Of a stretch of 64,000 bases of DNA, positions 17,282 to 24,796 are shown one piece after another. Where the stretch lies: positions 186,001 through 250,000 of the forward strand of contig CAMYLZ010000025.1 of the NCBI GenBank assembly GCA_947259375.1, in the 5' to 3' direction. The first letter of the stretch is position 1, and each line of letters starts with the position of its first letter. Below the pieces are notes generated by a model. The model was not told the DNA's origin and did no database searches. It worked only from the letters and a program-made list of their open reading frames with translations. Position numbers and translations under genes: made by a program. This DNA is from an uncultured Parvularculaceae bacterium (GTDB lineage Bacteria; Pseudomonadota; Alphaproteobacteria; Caulobacterales; Parvularculaceae).

Positions 17282-18319
17282 TCAAAACCCGTAAATCAGC
17301 GAGGCTTTGGCGATGGTGTCGGTGTTTTCGCGATTGTCGGGCGGGTCGGTCTCATAGCGATATTCGAATGACAGTCCGGTCGACAGCTCGCCCCACAGCT
17401 TGGTGGTCAGGGCGGCGACGGATTGCACGGTGGTGGTCGGCGACGTCCAGGTGACGTTGACGTCATGCTCGAATTTCAGGTCGTCGCGGATCAGCCAGTC
17501 AATCTCGTTGGCGGCATAAAACGCTGCATGCTGTTCAACCGCTCGGGTAATATCGATGGGCGAATAGCGATATCCGGGGCCGCCTTCGAGCTTCCAGGAA
17601 AACGCGCTCTCCTTGAAAAAAGCGTGGCCGAGCCCGCCGCCGGCGAACAGGCGATAGTCGAAACCGGAAAACTGGTCTTCATCATAGGAAAGGCGGGCGA
17701 AAGCGTAGGTGCGGTCGCCGAGATCATAATCGAGCTTGTAGGATGCGCCCCAGCGTTTCTGGTTGGTGACGCCGTTCGACTCGCCAATGTCGAAATAGGC
17801 CTTGATGTTGTGTTTGAAGGCGCCGGCGGCGCGGGCGGCGTCGATCGCAACGCCGATGGCGGCGTTTTCCGAATTGCCGGAAGAGACAATGCCCGACGCG
17901 CTGACTTTGCCGTCCCATGGCGCCATTGCAAGGATCGCCTTGCGGGTCGTCTCCGGCGCGGCATCCATCACTGGCGCTGCAACAGCTTTGAGCGCCGCTT
18001 CGGCGGGGAGCGCGGGCGGTCCTGGCGGCGACGGGGCCGGCGGCGACGTTTCTGACGAGGCCTGCAGCGCGGCTATTTTTTGGGCGGCTTGCGCGGCGAT
18101 TGCCGCATCATGATCGGGAAAGACGGCGCGCGCGGCCTTCGCCACATGGGCGATTTCCTCCGGATCGCCGCTTGCATAGGCGGCGTCGAGCAAGGCGCGG
18201 GCGATATCGGGAATTGGGACGTCGCTCTGGGCGGCGCCGTAAGCAGCGCCGTCAATAGCAAGAGAGGCGGCGAAAGCGAGAAGGACGGCGAATGCGCTGC
18301 AACAACGGACGGAACTCAT
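17282..18319 (-). CDS. DUF481 family outer-membrane beta-barrel protein (YdiY-like)
   Basis: A 345-residue exported protein with a signal peptide (CSAFAVLLAFAASLAIDGAA). A Pro/Ala-rich helical part runs to about residue 130. The DUF481 barrel follows with alternating strands: GKVSASGIVSSGNSENAAIG, WGASYKLDYDLGDRTYAFAR, RLFAGGGLGHAFF and AASLIYGF, the last residues, ending in the C-terminal aromatic typical of outer-membrane proteins. Relatives include salt-induced outer-membrane protein YdiY. It is divergent from the UPF0262 gene, and a CtrA-like motif lies in the shared upstream gap. Confidence 0.82.
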   Translation of the reverse strand: MSSVRCCSAFAVLLAFAASLAIDGAAYGAAQSDVPIPDIARALLDAAYASGDPEEIAHVAKAARAVFPDHDAAIAAQAAQKIAALQASSETSPPAPSPPGPPALPAEAALKAVAAPVMDAAPETTRKAILAMAPWDGKVSASGIVSSGNSENAAIGVAIDAARAAGAFKHNIKAYFDIGESNGVTNQKRWGASYKLDYDLGDRTYAFARLSYDEDQFSGFDYRLFAGGGLGHAFFKESAFSWKLEGGPGYRYSPIDITRAVEQHAAFYAANEIDWLIRDDLKFEHDVNVTWTSPTTTVQSVAALTTKLWGELSTGLSFEYRYETDPPDNRENTDTIAKASLIYGF

Positions 18320-18343
18320 GCGGGCACTCAGTTACGGCGAATG

Positions 18344-18358
18344 GTTTATGAATGGTTA
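18344..18358 (+). promoter_or_regulatory. CtrA-like motif TTTA-N7-TTAA
   Basis: Matches the alphaproteobacterial CtrA consensus TTAA-N7-TTAA in 7 of 8 fixed positions. It lies between the divergent DUF481 gene (start 18319) and the UPF0262 gene (start 18469). One mismatch in AT-rich DNA makes a chance match quite possible. Confidence 0.3.
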
Positions 18359-18468
18359 AGTTTCGCGATTCGCCTATAAGCTGAATGCGTTCGCATCAAG
18401 TCAGCGGAGGCCCGTGACGCCGACAATCTCCGCGGCTATGAAGATGGCGGGCGATTGCGGAGCCGTGC

Positions 18469-18963
18469 GTGCCAGACCTTGAAGGCGATCAGTCTGATTT
18501 TCGTATCGTCAAGATCGAACTTGACGAGCGTTCGCTCGCGCCGGCGACTGCCGATATCGAACATGAACGCAAGGTCGCGATCTACGATCTTCTCGAAGAG
18601 AATTGTTTCAAACCTGCCGCCGCGGAACCGGGCGCCGGTCCGTATGAGCTTTACCTTTCAAATGTCGAGCGCCGGCTGGTGTTTGATGTTCGGCGCGCGG
18701 GCGGCGCGGCGCTGGGGCAGGTGCATCTGTCGATGACGCCGTTCCGTAAGATCATCAAAGACTACTTCTTGCTGTGCGAGAGTTATTACGATGCGATCCG
18801 CAATGCCGCGCCGGCGCAAATCGAAACCATCGATATGGCGCGGCGCGCCATGCATGATGAGGGATCGGACATTCTTCGCGAACGCCTGAAAGACAAAATC
18901 GAACTCGATAAAAACACGGCGCGGCGGCTGTTCACGCTGATCTGCTCCTTCCATATGCGATGA
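18469..18963 (+). CDS. UPF0262 family protein
   Basis: A 164-residue cytosolic protein of unknown function, with UPF0262 landmarks: RIVKIELDERSLAPATADIE, HERKVAIYDLLEENCFKP, LVFDVRRAGG and FRKIIKDYFLLCESYYDAIR. The family is nearly confined to alphaproteobacteria. It sits, as here, at the head of a conserved string with a low-molecular-weight phosphatase, infA, maf and RNase E/G. It starts at a GTG, and the stop lies 7 nt before the phosphatase ATG. Confidence 0.87.
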   Translation: MPDLEGDQSDFRIVKIELDERSLAPATADIEHERKVAIYDLLEENCFKPAAAEPGAGPYELYLSNVERRLVFDVRRAGGAALGQVHLSMTPFRKIIKDYFLLCESYYDAIRNAAPAQIETIDMARRAMHDEGSDILRERLKDKIELDKNTARRLFTLICSFHMR

Positions 18964-18970
18964 GGCCCTG

Positions 18971-19396
18971 ATGACGCGGAACGTGCTCTTTGTCTGCAAT
19001 ATGAACTCGGTGCGCTCGCCGATGGCGGCCGCGCTGCTGCGTCGCCAGGCGGGCGCGGCGGCGTTGGTCGACTCCGCCGGGGTCTATGAAGGCGGCCTTG
19101 ATCCGTTTGTGGAGATGGTCATGGCCGAACTTGGCGTCGCGCTGCATGACCATGAGCCAAAAGCCCTGATAGACGTTGATTTGTCGCGATTTTCCACCGT
19201 GATCGCGTTAACGCCGGAGGCCGCCATTGAGGCGCGCCGGTTTTTGCCGCGCGCGGCGATCGAGTTCTGGAATACCGAAAATCCGTCGGAAGAGCGGGGC
19301 GGCCGGGAGGCGATCCTGACGGCCTATCGCAATGTCCGCGACACGCTGGCTGCCAAGATCGCCGAGCGTTTTCCTCAAGCGCACGAAAAATCTTGA
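18971..19396 (+). CDS. Low-molecular-weight protein-tyrosine-phosphatase-like protein
   Basis: A 141-residue LMW-PTP/arsenate-reductase fold. The phosphate loop is VCNMNSVRSPMAAALL, i.e. C9-x5-R15-S16. Helices match the family through residue 137. The position where the family's general-acid Asp-Pro is expected reads ENPSEER, with Asn instead of Asp, so catalytic strength is uncertain. It is likely co-transcribed with the UPF0262 gene and infA. The substrate is unknown. Confidence 0.85.
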   Translation: MTRNVLFVCNMNSVRSPMAAALLRRQAGAAALVDSAGVYEGGLDPFVEMVMAELGVALHDHEPKALIDVDLSRFSTVIALTPEAAIEARRFLPRAAIEFWNTENPSEERGGREAILTAYRNVRDTLAAKIAERFPQAHEKS

Positions 19397-19480
19397 TTTT
19401 CGACCCGCACCCAACCATGTTCGCGCCGCATCGGGCGCGCGGTGAGGCTGCGCGGCGAACTGGCTTGGATTGAGGCGCGA

Positions 19481-19699
19481 ATGGCGAAGGAAGAATTACT
19501 CGAGTTTGAAGGCACGGTGGAAGAATTGCTGCCAAATGCGACGTTTCGCGTGAAGCTCGAGAATGATCACGAAATTATCGCGCATACCGCCGGGAAGATG
19601 CGCAAGAACCGGATTCGCGTCCTTGCCGGCGACAAGGTGCTTGTCGAAATGACCCCTTACGACCTGACCAAGGGTCGCATCACCTATCGCTTCAAGTAA
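19481..19699 (+). CDS. infA: Translation initiation factor IF-1
   Basis: A 72-residue S1-like OB-fold protein that binds the ribosomal A site during initiation. It starts [20 protein letters not shown] and continues [40 protein letters not shown] and [11 protein letters not shown]. The family's universal start is the ATG at 19481; an open extension to 19442 is not conserved. maf begins 9 nt after its stop. Confidence 0.97.
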   Translation: MAKEELLEFEGTVEELLPNATFRVKLENDHEIIAHTAGKMRKNRIRVLAGDKVLVEMTPYDLTKGRITYRFK

Positions 19700-19707
19700 G
19701 CGGTGCG

Positions 19708-20286
19708 GTGATCGGCGCGTCGCTCATTCTCGCCAGCGCCAGCCCGAGGCGGCAATCGCTTCTGGCGATGATCGGCGTGACGCCGGACGAGATCATTCCT
19801 GCGGATATTGATGAAACCGAGCTGAAAGGCGAGCTGCCGCGCGATTATGTCTTGCGGCTGGCGCGCGAAAAGGCGCTGCGCGTGGCGCGCGATCATCCGG
19901 GCGCGCTGGTGCTCGGTTCGGATACGGCGGTGGCGGTCGGCCGGCGGATCTTGCCCAAGGCGGAAGACGAAGCCACCGCGCGCGCCTGTCTCGAGGCGAT
20001 TTCCGGGCGCGCCCACCGTGTCTATACCGGCGTCGCACTGGCGCGGCCGGGCGGCGCGGTATCGGCGAAGATCGCTGAGACGCGGGTGAAAGTGCGCGTT
20101 CTCGATCAAGCGGCCATAGACGAGTATGCGGCCTGCGATGAATGGCGCGGCAAGGCGGGCGGCTACGCCATTCAGGGACTATTCGCCAAGCATATCGTCA
20201 CCATGGTCGGCTCGCATTCCAATGTGGTGGGGCTGCCGCTTTACGAGACCGCCAATCTGTTGACCGGCGCCGGCTGGACGCGATGA
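19708..20286 (+). CDS. maf: Maf-like nucleoside triphosphate pyrophosphatase
   Basis: A 192-residue Maf protein that hydrolyses NTPs to NMPs, preferring dTTP/UTP or modified bases depending on subtype; it acts as a house-cleaning enzyme. ILASASPRRQSLLAMIG holds the SxSPRR nucleotide loop near residue 10, VLGSDTAVAVG the catalytic Asp region, and DEWRGKAGGYAIQGL the KAG(G)YAIQG signature. The start is a GTG at 19708. Its TGA overlaps the RNase gene's ATG (ATGA, 20283-20286). Confidence 0.94.
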   Translation: MIGASLILASASPRRQSLLAMIGVTPDEIIPADIDETELKGELPRDYVLRLAREKALRVARDHPGALVLGSDTAVAVGRRILPKAEDEATARACLEAISGRAHRVYTGVALARPGGAVSAKIAETRVKVRVLDQAAIDEYAACDEWRGKAGGYAIQGLFAKHIVTMVGSHSNVVGLPLYETANLLTGAGWTR

Positions 20287-21455
20287 CGCGCCGGATCGTC
20301 ATTGAGTGCGGCGTCGCGGAAACGCGCGCAGCGCTGCTTGATGACGATCGGGTTTGGAAATTCTGGTTCGGACCGGCGCGCGGCGACGAAACCGCGGACC
20401 ATTTTCCGCGTGCCGGCCGCCGGTTTGCCGGCCGCGTCAAGGCAGTCGATCGCGCGCTCAACGCCGTTTTTGTCGATATTGGCGATGATCGCGATTCCTA
20501 TCTCGCCCTGACCAAAGGCAACACCCCGCATCTCGTCGAAGGGGCGATGATCGAAACCGAAATCAAGTCGCCGCCGCGTCAGCAAAAAGGCGCGGTGTTG
20601 CGTTTTATCGGCCCGGCGCAGGGCGACGCCGCGCCGGGCCGCACCGCGCCGTTTCCAGATGCGGCGGTGGAAGCGGTTGAAGCGCTCGGCGGCGAGGATT
20701 GCGAGATTGTCATTGACGAGGGCGCGGCGTCGCGCGTCCTTCAAAGCGTCGGCTTTGGCGATGTCCGGCATGAGACGCATCCGGCCTCGCTTTTCGAAAC
20801 GGCAGGCGTCGATGCGGAATTGTCGGCGGCCTTCGACCGCCTTGTTCCCTTGCCGGGCGGAGGGCGTATTATTATCGATGAAGCACAGGCGCTGACGGCG
20901 ATCGATGTCGACACTGCGGGCCTTAACGCCGCGTCGCCAGCGCGTTTGCGCGAAAAGATCGGCCTTGCAGCGGCGCGCGGAGCGGTTCGGCAAGTCAGTC
21001 TACGGAATATTGGCGGGCATGTGGTGATCGATTTCCCGGCGCTTACCGGCGAGACCCAGCGCCGACGTTTTGCGGAAAAAGTCAAAACCGAAATCGCGAA
21101 AATCGACGGCGCCGGCGCGGCGAGTTTTTCGAAATCGGGCCTGTTCAGTTTTACCGCGCCGCATGGCGCGCTGTCGCTGCTGGACCGGTTTTGCGAGCCG
21201 GCGGAGAGCTTTCCGGTGCGCGGCGCGCGCTTAACGCTCGAAGCGGTTGCGAAACGGGCGATCCGCACGCTGGAAACGCGCTTGCGGGCGCAGCCTGCCG
21301 CGCGCTTCCGTCTTGCCAGCGGCGCTGCGCTCGGTGCATATCTGGCGGCTGCTCCGGCTTGGCGGGCGCGGCTGAATGAGCGCTTTGGGGGGCGGTTCGA
21401 ATTCGCCATCGACAATGATCTCGAGGAGAGACGGTTTGACCTCGCCGAGCAATGA
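20283..21455 (+). CDS. Short ribonuclease E/G family protein
   Basis: A 390-residue RNase E/G-type endoribonuclease. An S1-like region (FAGRVKAVDRALNAVFVDIG) lies near residues 40-60. The DNase-I-like catalytic core has IIIDEAQALTAIDVDTAGLN and RNIGGHVVIDFPAL, which keep the two magnesium-binding Asp residues equivalent to E. coli Asp303 and Asp346. The Zn-link CPxCxG motif and any scaffold domain are absent. Such short forms sit after maf and before yacG in many alphaproteobacteria; a full-length RNase E probably exists elsewhere. The start ATG at 20283 is coupled to maf by ATGA. Confidence 0.88.
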   Translation: MTRRIVIECGVAETRAALLDDDRVWKFWFGPARGDETADHFPRAGRRFAGRVKAVDRALNAVFVDIGDDRDSYLALTKGNTPHLVEGAMIETEIKSPPRQQKGAVLRFIGPAQGDAAPGRTAPFPDAAVEAVEALGGEDCEIVIDEGAASRVLQSVGFGDVRHETHPASLFETAGVDAELSAAFDRLVPLPGGGRIIIDEAQALTAIDVDTAGLNAASPARLREKIGLAAARGAVRQVSLRNIGGHVVIDFPALTGETQRRRFAEKVKTEIAKIDGAGAASFSKSGLFSFTAPHGALSLLDRFCEPAESFPVRGARLTLEAVAKRAIRTLETRLRAQPAARFRLASGAALGAYLAAAPAWRARLNERFGGRFEFAIDNDLEERRFDLAEQ

Positions 21456-21654
21456 CAAGTCTGTGAGCCGTAGTCGAAAAGGCGCCGCGCCATGCCCAAT
21501 CTGTGGTGCGGCGAGTGCGCAAGGCTATGATCCGTTCTGCTCAAAGCGTTGCGCAGATGTCGATTTGCATCGCTGGCTCTCCGGGCGGTATGCGATCCCG
21601 GCGGAGGACGACGATAGCGACGGAATGTCGGCTGACGACGGCGAAGCGGGTTGA
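21436..21654 (+). CDS. yacG: DNA gyrase inhibitor YacG (zinc-binding)
   Basis: A 72-residue zinc-ribbon protein. APCPICGAASAQGYDPFCSK holds the CPIC pair, and FCSKRCADVDLHRWLSGRYA holds the second pair (CSKRC), followed by the DLxxWLxxxY signature. YacG binds GyrB and blocks DNA binding in E. coli. The likely start is a TTG at 21436 with GGAGAG seven nt upstream, inside the end of the RNase gene; a GTG at 21463 would give 63 residues. The acidic tail (EDDDSDGMSADDGEAG) is usual. Confidence 0.9.
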   Translation: MTSPSNDKSVSRSRKGAAPCPICGAASAQGYDPFCSKRCADVDLHRWLSGRYAIPAEDDDSDGMSADDGEAG

Positions 21655-21723
21655 GCATTCATGGACAAAGGGCCGTGATTGTGAGATTATCACAGGCTTG
21701 AGAAGCTCCTCTCAGGGGAATCG

Positions 21724-22038
21724 ATGACCTTTGGCGCGAGAATAGACTGGCGGTCGAAAATCGGCGCGGCGTTAGTCGCCGCGGTGGCGGCATTCTTTGT
21801 CTCGCAAGTCGTCATCGCGGCGCACACCGCCAAATATGGCGATGGTCCTCATGAGCATGGCGGTCAGGTTTGCGTATTGTCGATGGTCGCGCCGCAGACT
21901 GACAAAGCGGTGGGCGCGGCGGCTGTCGTCCTACTGATGGTCATGACGGTCTGGCGTGCGGCCGATCAGATAACGCAGACCGAACGCGCGCTTCTCGTTA
22001 TCCGTGCAGCGCGCCCGCGCGGTCCTCCGACCCTTTAA
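21724..22038 (+). CDS. Small two-helix membrane protein with His-rich loop, before a TonB receptor
   Basis: A 104-residue protein with TM1 at about 11-33 (IGAALVAAVAAFFVSQVVIA) and TM2 at about 62-80 (AVGAAAVVLLMVMTVWRAA). The loop between has His and Cys in GDGPHEHGGQVCVLSMV, resembling DUF2946-type proteins that accompany metal uptake genes. AGGGGAA precedes the ATG. The family call is tentative and the function unknown. The TAA stop lies inside the 34-bp palindrome that precedes the ZnuD-like receptor gene. Confidence 0.55.
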   Translation: MTFGARIDWRSKIGAALVAAVAAFFVSQVVIAAHTAKYGDGPHEHGGQVCVLSMVAPQTDKAVGAAAVVLLMVMTVWRAADQITQTERALLVIRAARPRGPPTL

Positions 22039-22067
22039 TCAATCCGAACACGTTCGATTTGATTAAA
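22034..22067. promoter_or_regulatory. 34-bp imperfect palindrome upstream of the TonB receptor
   Basis: Left arm TTTAATCAATCCGAACA and right arm CGTTCGATTTGATTAAA match at 14 of 17 positions, including outer TTTAATCAA/TTGATTAAA and inner CGAAC/GTTCG. It starts within the stop of the small membrane protein and ends 46 bp before the receptor's GTG. It looks like a repressor operator; it is not the usual alphaproteobacterial Zur box. It is followed by a 7-bp hairpin CCGGCGC-GTT-GCGCCGG (22071-22087). Confidence 0.5.
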
Positions 22068-22113
22068 ACCCCGGCGCGTTGCGCCGGTAAAAAGGCTTGA
22101 AGGAGTCCTTAAG

Positions 22114-24201
22114 GTGCATAAGAAATTATTGTTGACCGGTACGGCTGCCATTTTCACGGCGCTGCCGGCAAACGCGATGGCGCAAGCGGGGAATCAGTTC
22201 GCGGATCAAGGCCCGGAGGATGACGAGATTGTCGTCACCGGCTCGCCTATCGCGCATCCCGAACATGAATCGATCATTGCCGCATCGGTGCTCACCAAGG
22301 AAGAGCTCGCCTCGCGCGGCGAAGCCTCCATCGGCGAGCTGTTGCGGCGCGAGCCGGGCGTGTCGTCGACCTTTTTTGGGCCGGCGGCGAGCCGGCCGAT
22401 CATTCGCGGTCTTGGCGGTGATCGGGTCAGCGTGCTGGATGCGGGCATCGGCTCCATCGACGCCTCGACGGTGAGCGACGATCATGCGGTGGCGGTTGAG
22501 CCTGCGACGGCGGAGCGTATTGAGATCGTGCGCGGCGCGGCGACGTTGTTTTATGGCAGTTCCGCGGCTGGCGGCGTCGTCAACGTTTTCGACGGACGCA
22601 TACCGGACAAGGTTCCAGAAGGCGGCGTCGACGGCGCGCTGCGCACCAGCTACGGCACGGTCGATGAGTCGATTGAAACGGCTGGCGGGTTCGACGTTCT
22701 GCTTGGTAAAATCGGCGAGACCAGCATCGTTTTTCACGGCGACGGTTATTTTCGCGATACGGAAGATTATGAAATTCCGGGTTTTGCCGAATCCGCCGCC
22801 TTGCGCGCGGCGGAAGAAACTGAAGACGAAGATCTCGATCATGACGAAGAAGAGGCCTTTGGCGTTGTTGAAAACTCGGCGCTGCAGTCAAAAGGCGGCT
22901 CGTTTGGCGGCTCGCTGATCTTCCCCGACGGTTTCATCGGTGTTTCAGCGAAAATCGCCCGCTCGCGCTATGGCGTGCCCGGCGGCCATCATCATGAAGA
23001 GGAAGAAGGGGGCGAAGAAGAGGGCGAAGAGCTGGTCAGCATCGACCTCGAACAGGAACGTTATGATCTGATGGGCGAGCTCAACAAGCCCTTCCTGATC
23101 TTCGAGACGACGAAATTCCGTTTTGGCTATGCGGATTATGTGCATCAGGAGCTTGAAGGCGCCGAGATCGGCACGACTTTCAAAAACGAAGGTTATGAAG
23201 GCCGGATCGAGCTCATTGAAAAAGAATTTGGCGGGTTTCGCGGTGCGTCCGGCTTCCAGTTCAAGCGGCGCGATTTCGAGGCGATTGGCGATGAGGCCTT
23301 CACGCCGCCGAACATCACCAATCAGTTCGGCGCCTTTACGGTGCGCGAATATGAGACCGGTTCCTGGCATCTCCAGGTCGCGGGCCGGTATGAACATACG
23401 GACACGGAAGCGAAGTCGGTGGGGTTAAAACGCGAATTCGATGCATTCAGCGTTTCGGCGGGCGTCGGCTTTGAGCCGAATGAGAATATCTTCCTCGGCG
23501 TCAACGCCTTGCGCACAGAGCGCGCGCCGGCCCCGGAAGAGCTGTTCTCCGATGGGCCGCATCTGGCGACCAATGCGTTCGAGATCGGCGATCCGACGCT
23601 TGGCCTTGAGACGGCGCGCGGCGTCGAGACGACCTTTCATGGCGAGCTCGGGCCCGTCTCTCTCACCGTGAATGGTTTTTATACAGACTATAAAGACTTC
23701 GTCTCGTTGAGCCCGAATGGTGAAGAAGAAGACAGCCTGCCTGTGTTCGAATTCATCGCCCAGGATACGGTTTTCAAGGGCTTCGAATCGCAGGTGGAAG
23801 CCGATTTGTTTACCGCCGGCGGGTTTGACGTTTCGGGCCGCGCGCAGGTCGATTATGTGCGGGCGAAATTCAAGGATGATGGCGGCGACGTGCCGCGCAT
23901 TCCGCCCTTGCGCTCAATCCTCGGGCTTGAAGCGGAATCCGACTATGTGGATCTGCGCGGCGAGGTCGAAATTGCGGCGGACCAGGAAAAGATCGCAGCT
24001 GATGAGCTGCCGACCGAAGGATATACGCTGGTCAATTTCGCGGCGACCTTCCGGCCGGCGGGCAGGGATAGCGGCCTTTCCGTGCAATTGCGCGCCGACA
24101 ATGTCACCGACGAGGAAGCGCGCCTGCATACGTCCTTCCTGAAGGATGTGACGCCCTTGCCGGGCCGCAGTTTCAAGGTGACCTTGCGCGGCGAGTTTTG
24201 A
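22114..24201 (+). CDS. TonB-dependent receptor, ZnuD-like (probable zinc uptake)
   Basis: A 695-residue outer-membrane receptor with signal peptide HKKLLLTGTAAIFTALPANA. The TonB box region EIVVTG is at about 33-40. The plug has LLRREPGVSSTFFGPAASRP and VSVLDAGIGSIDASTVSDDH. The barrel ends in FKVTLRGEF. Two acidic/His stretches (EEETEDEDLDHDEEE and GGHHHEEEEGGEEE) match the metal-capturing loops of ZnuD receptors, and IDLEQERYDLMGEL is a ZnuD-type strand. Zinc is inferred, not proven. The GTG start is preceded by AAGGAG. The DNA just upstream carries a large palindrome. Confidence 0.87.
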   Translation: MHKKLLLTGTAAIFTALPANAMAQAGNQFADQGPEDDEIVVTGSPIAHPEHESIIAASVLTKEELASRGEASIGELLRREPGVSSTFFGPAASRPIIRGLGGDRVSVLDAGIGSIDASTVSDDHAVAVEPATAERIEIVRGAATLFYGSSAAGGVVNVFDGRIPDKVPEGGVDGALRTSYGTVDESIETAGGFDVLLGKIGETSIVFHGDGYFRDTEDYEIPGFAESAALRAAEETEDEDLDHDEEEAFGVVENSALQSKGGSFGGSLIFPDGFIGVSAKIARSRYGVPGGHHHEEEEGGEEEGEELVSIDLEQERYDLMGELNKPFLIFETTKFRFGYADYVHQELEGAEIGTTFKNEGYEGRIELIEKEFGGFRGASGFQFKRRDFEAIGDEAFTPPNITNQFGAFTVREYETGSWHLQVAGRYEHTDTEAKSVGLKREFDAFSVSAGVGFEPNENIFLGVNALRTERAPAPEELFSDGPHLATNAFEIGDPTLGLETARGVETTFHGELGPVSLTVNGFYTDYKDFVSLSPNGEEEDSLPVFEFIAQDTVFKGFESQVEADLFTAGGFDVSGRAQVDYVRAKFKDDGGDVPRIPPLRSILGLEAESDYVDLRGEVEIAADQEKIAADELPTEGYTLVNFAATFRPAGRDSGLSVQLRADNVTDEEARLHTSFLKDVTPLPGRSFKVTLRGEF

Positions 24202-24264
24202 TCAGGGTGTGCGGCGGGTTGAAAGCCGCGCTACCGCATTCATTGCTCGGCGATACGAGCGTAC

Positions 24265-24296
24265 TGTGCCGCAGGCGACCATTCACCTGCGGCACA
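24265..24296 (+). terminator. Hairpin after the TonB receptor gene, probable terminator
   Basis: An 11-bp perfect stem TGTGCCGCAGG / CCTGCGGCACA with a 10-nt loop, 63 nt after the receptor stop. A T-rich stretch (AAATTTTTG) comes 11 nt later rather than immediately, so termination efficiency is uncertain. Confidence 0.45.
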
Positions 24297-24342
24297 CATT
24301 CCTGAAATTTTTGAAAAATCGGCCTTAGCAGATTATGCTAAA

Positions 24343-24675
24343 TCACCGGAGCGGCACCCGGCCCCGCGTCCGCTCCCGCATCGTCTTCAGATACCGCTCC
24401 CCATTGATCTTGGGGGCGTTCTTGACGCTATCCTGCTCTTTGAGCCAAGTAGTCGAGGGGATCTCCTCCCCCCGCTCCTTCGCCTCGACCATCAACCGCC
24501 GCGCCTCCACGGCCTGCCCATGGAACGGGAACGGGCCGCGATTATACTGCTTACCTTCAGCATAAAGCTTGGCGCCCCAGCGTGACCCCCTGATGTTATG
24601 CACACCTTTATATGGGCTTGACTTCGGCAATTTCCAATTTCTCCAATAATGGTTCCCAGACGTCTTTTTTTACCA
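24343..24675 (-). pseudogene. AP2-like DNA-binding domain gene, apparently frameshifted
   Basis: The downstream frame (24343-24630, TTG start) encodes 95 residues with an AP2/ERF-like domain, YKGVHNIRGSRWGAKLYAEG followed by KQYNRGPFPFHGQAVEARRL, as found in phage and homing-endonuclease proteins. Another frame reads MVKKDVWEPLLEKLEIAEVK from the ATG at 24675 and stops at the point where YKGVHN begins in the first frame. One indel near 24613 would fuse them into one ~110-residue protein. Either the gene is broken or the TTG start (GGAG upstream) is used. The isolated position between a hairpin and the patatin gene fits a mobile remnant. The AP2 assignment is by eye. Confidence 0.5.
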
Positions 24676-24796
24676 TCACGCCCCCCGAACGTCCACAAGT
24701 GTGAGGCCTGAAAAGGCGGTTACTTCTGTTCCAGTGTTCTGTTTATTTACTTGCCGGAAGGCGCAGCTAATCAGCGGCACAGAGTTGTGTCGGGCG

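Noticed and set aside
22071-22087. CCGGCGC-GTT-GCGCCGG hairpin as a terminator for the small membrane protein gene
   Set aside because: Followed by TAAAAAGG rather than T residues on the plus strand, so it is not a plus-strand intrinsic terminator. It may be part of the receptor's leader.
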